Assembly (NCBI GenBank): GCA_003523085.1
Contig: DPHD01000086.1
Location: forward strand, 773 to 7,613
Reading direction: 5' to 3'
Source of the DNA: Oceanospirillaceae bacterium
Lineage (GTDB): Bacteria; Pseudomonadota; Gammaproteobacteria; Pseudomonadales; Balneatricaceae
Length of the DNA stretch: 6,841 nt
Of the stretch, positions 5,127-6,841 are shown piece by piece (position 1 is the first letter of the stretch; each line of letters opens with the position of its first letter). A model generated the notes under the pieces. That model was not told the DNA's origin. It saw only the letters and a program-made list of their open reading frames with translations, and made no database searches. The position numbers were made by a program, and so were the translations under genes.

Positions 5127-6647
5127 TTAGAAAAAACCAAGTGGGCTAGTGCTGTAGCTCACCAACAAGTTTTTAGTCTGCTGGTAATGATCAAGCATCA
5201 TCTTGTGAGTTTCGCGGCCAATTCCCGACTTCTTATAACCACCAAAGGCAGCGTGAGCTGGGTAAGCATGGTAACAGTTAGTCCACACTCGACCGGCTTG
5301 AATCGAACGACCCATGCGGTAGGCACGGTTCATGTCGCGAGTCCAAACGCCTGCACCAAGGCCGTACTCAGAATCGTTGGCAATAGCTAAGGCTTCGGCT
5401 TCGTCTTTAAAGGTGGTGACACTAACGACCGGTCCAAAAATCTCTTCTTGGAAAACACGCATTTTGTTGTCGCCCTTCATCAACGTGGGCTCAATGTAGA
5501 AACCAGCTGACAATTCAGCACCTACGTCTGCCACACCGCCACCGATAAGGAATTCTGCACCTTCTTCGCGGCCTAACTTTAAATAGCTCAATATACGTTC
5601 TTGCTGTTCTGCTGACGCCTGCGCACCGACCATGGTGTCTGTGTCTAGTGGGTTGCCACGGATGATTTGCTTGGTGCGTTCGATAACGCGGGCAATAAAC
5701 TCTTCGTAGATGGACTCTTGCACCAATAAACGTGAAGGACAAGTACACACTTCGCCTTGGTTAAAGAAGGCTAATACGGTGCCTTCTACACATTTACTAA
5801 TGTAATCATCTTCGTGCTGCATGATATCTTCAAAATAAATGTTGGGCGACTTACCACCCAGCTCAACAGACGAAGGGATCAAGTTTTCTGCGGCATTAGC
5901 CAGTACAATTTGGCCCACTTGAGTGGATCCTGTAAAGGCGATTTTAGCGATACCTTTGTGAGTAGACAGTGCTTGGCCGGTGACTTCACCCACCCCATTA
6001 ACCACGTTCAATACGCCGGCAGGTAGCAAGTCTTGGATTAGTTCAACCAACACTAAAATGGATGCGGGCGTTTGTTCAGCAGGCTTAAGTACCACACAGT
6101 TGCCTGCAGCCAATGCCGGTGCCAATTTCCAAGCTGCCATTAGAATAGGGAAGTTCCACGGGATGATTTGACCAACAACGCCTAATGGCTCGTGGAAATG
6201 GTATGACGCAGTGGTTTCGTCCAACTCGGCGCTGGTGCCTTCTTGGGCGCGAATACAGCCGGCAAAGTAACGGAAGTGGTCAACAGTAAGGGGAATGTCT
6301 GCGGCTAAGGTTTCACGTACACCTTTACCGTTGTCCCAAGACTCGGCGACTGCGAGTAATTCTAAATTAGCTTCGATGCGGTCGGCAATTTTTAGCAACA
6401 GGTTAGAGCGTTCTGTGGCAGATGTTTTGCCCCATGCTCCAGCGGCCTTAGCTCCAGCGCTTACGGCTAAGTCTACGTCGGCGGCACTAGAATTGGGTAC
6501 TTGACAGAAAACGGCACCGTTAATGGGCGAAATATTGTCCATGTACTGTCCCTTCACCGGTGCGATCCATTCGCCGCCAATGAAGTTTTCATAACGTGGT
6601 TTAAAATTAACGACAGCGCCATCGCTGCCAGGATTGGAATAGATCAT
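5127..6647 (-). CDS. exaC: NAD-dependent aldehyde dehydrogenase, ExaC/AldB type
   Basis: A complete 506-residue aldehyde dehydrogenase, full length for the family and, from memory, very close to Pseudomonas ExaC and E. coli AldB, which oxidise acetaldehyde and other short aldehydes to acids. Typical subgroup features are the N-terminal YENFIGGEWIAPVKGQY, HFRYFAGCIRAQEG (124-137), YHFHEPLGVVGQIIPWNFP (149-167) and the C-terminal HAAFGGYKKSGIGRETHKMM. Catalytic elements are the oxyanion Asn165, Lys188 in VLKPAEQTP, the GSTxxG nucleotide-binding loop (240-245), general base Glu262 in VELGGKSP, the nucleophile Cys301 in FNQGEVCTCPSR, and Glu401/Phe404 in EEIFGPV. The start is supported by AAGGA seven bases before the ATG. 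It is a single-gene unit as far as seen, closed by a strong terminator. In Pseudomonas the enzyme follows PQQ-dependent ethanol dehydrogenase; no such gene is in this window, though one could lie beyond it. Confidence 0.93.
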   Translation of the reverse strand: MIYSNPGSDGAVVNFKPRYENFIGGEWIAPVKGQYMDNISPINGAVFCQVPNSSAADVDLAVSAGAKAAGAWGKTSATERSNLLLKIADRIEANLELLAVAESWDNGKGVRETLAADIPLTVDHFRYFAGCIRAQEGTSAELDETTASYHFHEPLGVVGQIIPWNFPILMAAWKLAPALAAGNCVVLKPAEQTPASILVLVELIQDLLPAGVLNVVNGVGEVTGQALSTHKGIAKIAFTGSTQVGQIVLANAAENLIPSSVELGGKSPNIYFEDIMQHEDDYISKCVEGTVLAFFNQGEVCTCPSRLLVQESIYEEFIARVIERTKQIIRGNPLDTDTMVGAQASAEQQERILSYLKLGREEGAEFLIGGGVADVGAELSAGFYIEPTLMKGDNKMRVFQEEIFGPVVSVTTFKDEAEALAIANDSEYGLGAGVWTRDMNRAYRMGRSIQAGRVWTNCYHAYPAHAAFGGYKKSGIGRETHKMMLDHYQQTKNLLVSYSTSPLGFF

Positions 6648-6725
6648 GATCGGGTCCTTAGTTTATTGTTATTACTTTGTTAGCTGTGTCTTTAGACATT
6701 TTTAGCATAGCGAAACAATGAGGGC

Positions 6726-6738
6726 ACCGAACATCGGT
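6726..6738. promoter_or_regulatory. Second inverted repeat upstream of exaC
   Basis: ACCGA-ACA-TCGGT is a perfect 5-3-5 inverted repeat with the same half-site pattern (NCCNA-N3-TNGGN) as the repeat at 6757-6769. The two centres are 31 bases apart, about three helical turns, so both would face the same side of the DNA. Confidence 0.35.
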
Positions 6739-6756
6739 AAAAAGGAGGTATTTTTC

Positions 6757-6775
6757 TCCTACTTTAGGACTAGGA
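6757..6775. promoter_or_regulatory. Inverted repeat upstream of exaC, candidate activator site
   Basis: TCCTA-CTT-TAGGA (6757-6769) is a perfect 5-3-5 inverted repeat, followed by an extra TAGGA half-site (6771-6775). Its centre is about 116 bases before the exaC ATG and about 57 bases upstream of a weak -10-like TATGCT (minus strand, 6709-6704) that has no good -35 box, an arrangement typical of activated promoters. Which protein binds is unknown; the AgmR-like regulator is the local candidate. Confidence 0.4.
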
Positions 6776-6780
6776 CCCGC

Positions 6781-6841
6781 CTCGTCATCCCGGACTTGAT
6801 CCGGGATCTCTTCGCACTCGGGAGATTCTGACCTTCGTCAG
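6781..6841. repeat. REP-like palindromic intergenic repeat (runs off window)
   Basis: The core is ATCCCGGA (6787-6794) and TCCGGGAT (6800-6807) around the loop CTTGA. Two smaller inverted repeats follow: ATCTC/GAGAT (6806-6810 and 6822-6826) and CTGAC-CTTC-GTCAG (6828-6841). Core sequences of this kind (GTCATCCCGGA followed by its complement) recur as dispersed palindromic repeats in many proteobacterial genomes, as I recall. The element probably continues beyond the window. It lies upstream of exaC and could fold as RNA or mark the end of the neighbouring transcript. Confidence 0.65.

Noticed and set aside
5013..5390. 125-residue plus-strand open frame across the terminator and the 3' end of exaC
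   Set aside because: It reads through the terminator hairpin and antisense to conserved exaC codons; the composition looks like a shadow frame.
6743..6760. AGGAG/CTCCT inverted repeat as a terminator or RNA hairpin
   Set aside because: The stem has only five base pairs with an 8-base loop and no T-tract directly after either arm; its right arm overlaps the better 5-3-5 repeat.

Overview
The window reads as chromosomal DNA of a gammaproteobacterium, probably a free-living marine or soil type. This is inferred from the protein relatives (ExaC/AldB aldehyde dehydrogenase, AgmR-like regulator, FIST/NahK-type signalling pair, E. coli-type HigBA) and from a moderate base composition; no rRNA or marker gene fixes the taxon. 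Seven protein genes fill nearly all of the sequence. There are no tRNA or rRNA genes, no CRISPR array and no transposase.

Layout, left to right. (1) 2-1103, plus strand: the 3' end of a gamma-butyrobetaine/trimethyllysine-type 2-oxoglutarate dioxygenase gene, then, 10 bases later, a class II aldolase/adducin-domain gene; the two look like one operon. (2) 1112-1905, minus strand: a complete higB-higA toxin-antitoxin module with overlapping genes, its own sigma70-like promoter and a candidate operator. (3) 2002-2649, plus strand: a NarL/LuxR-type response regulator resembling AgmR/ErbR. (4) 2638-5020, minus strand: a cytoplasmic FIST-domain sensor (NosP-like) whose gene overlaps that of a soluble hybrid histidine kinase (NahK-like); the kinase gene runs tail to tail into the response regulator gene with a 12-base overlap. 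(5) 5066-5101: an intrinsic terminator closing the next gene. (6) 5127-6647, minus strand: an exaC/aldB-type NAD-dependent aldehyde dehydrogenase. (7) 6648-6841: its upstream region, with two matching 5-3-5 inverted repeats and, at the window edge, a REP-like palindromic repeat.

How the parts may work together: in Pseudomonas, ExaC, AgmR/ErbR-type regulators and a FIST/NahK (ErcS') pair lie in the alcohol-oxidation (exa/erb) region. The right two thirds of this window look like a compact version of that arrangement: a small-molecule sensor, a kinase, a DNA-binding regulator and an aldehyde-oxidising enzyme. The dioxygenase-aldolase pair on the left looks like a separate quaternary-amine catabolic unit, divided from the signalling cluster by the toxin-antitoxin module. 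The most interesting points are the candidate operator pair before the aldehyde dehydrogenase, the receiver-to-receiver phosphorelay with no visible Hpt protein, and the pairing of a butyrobetaine-type hydroxylase with a class II aldolase.
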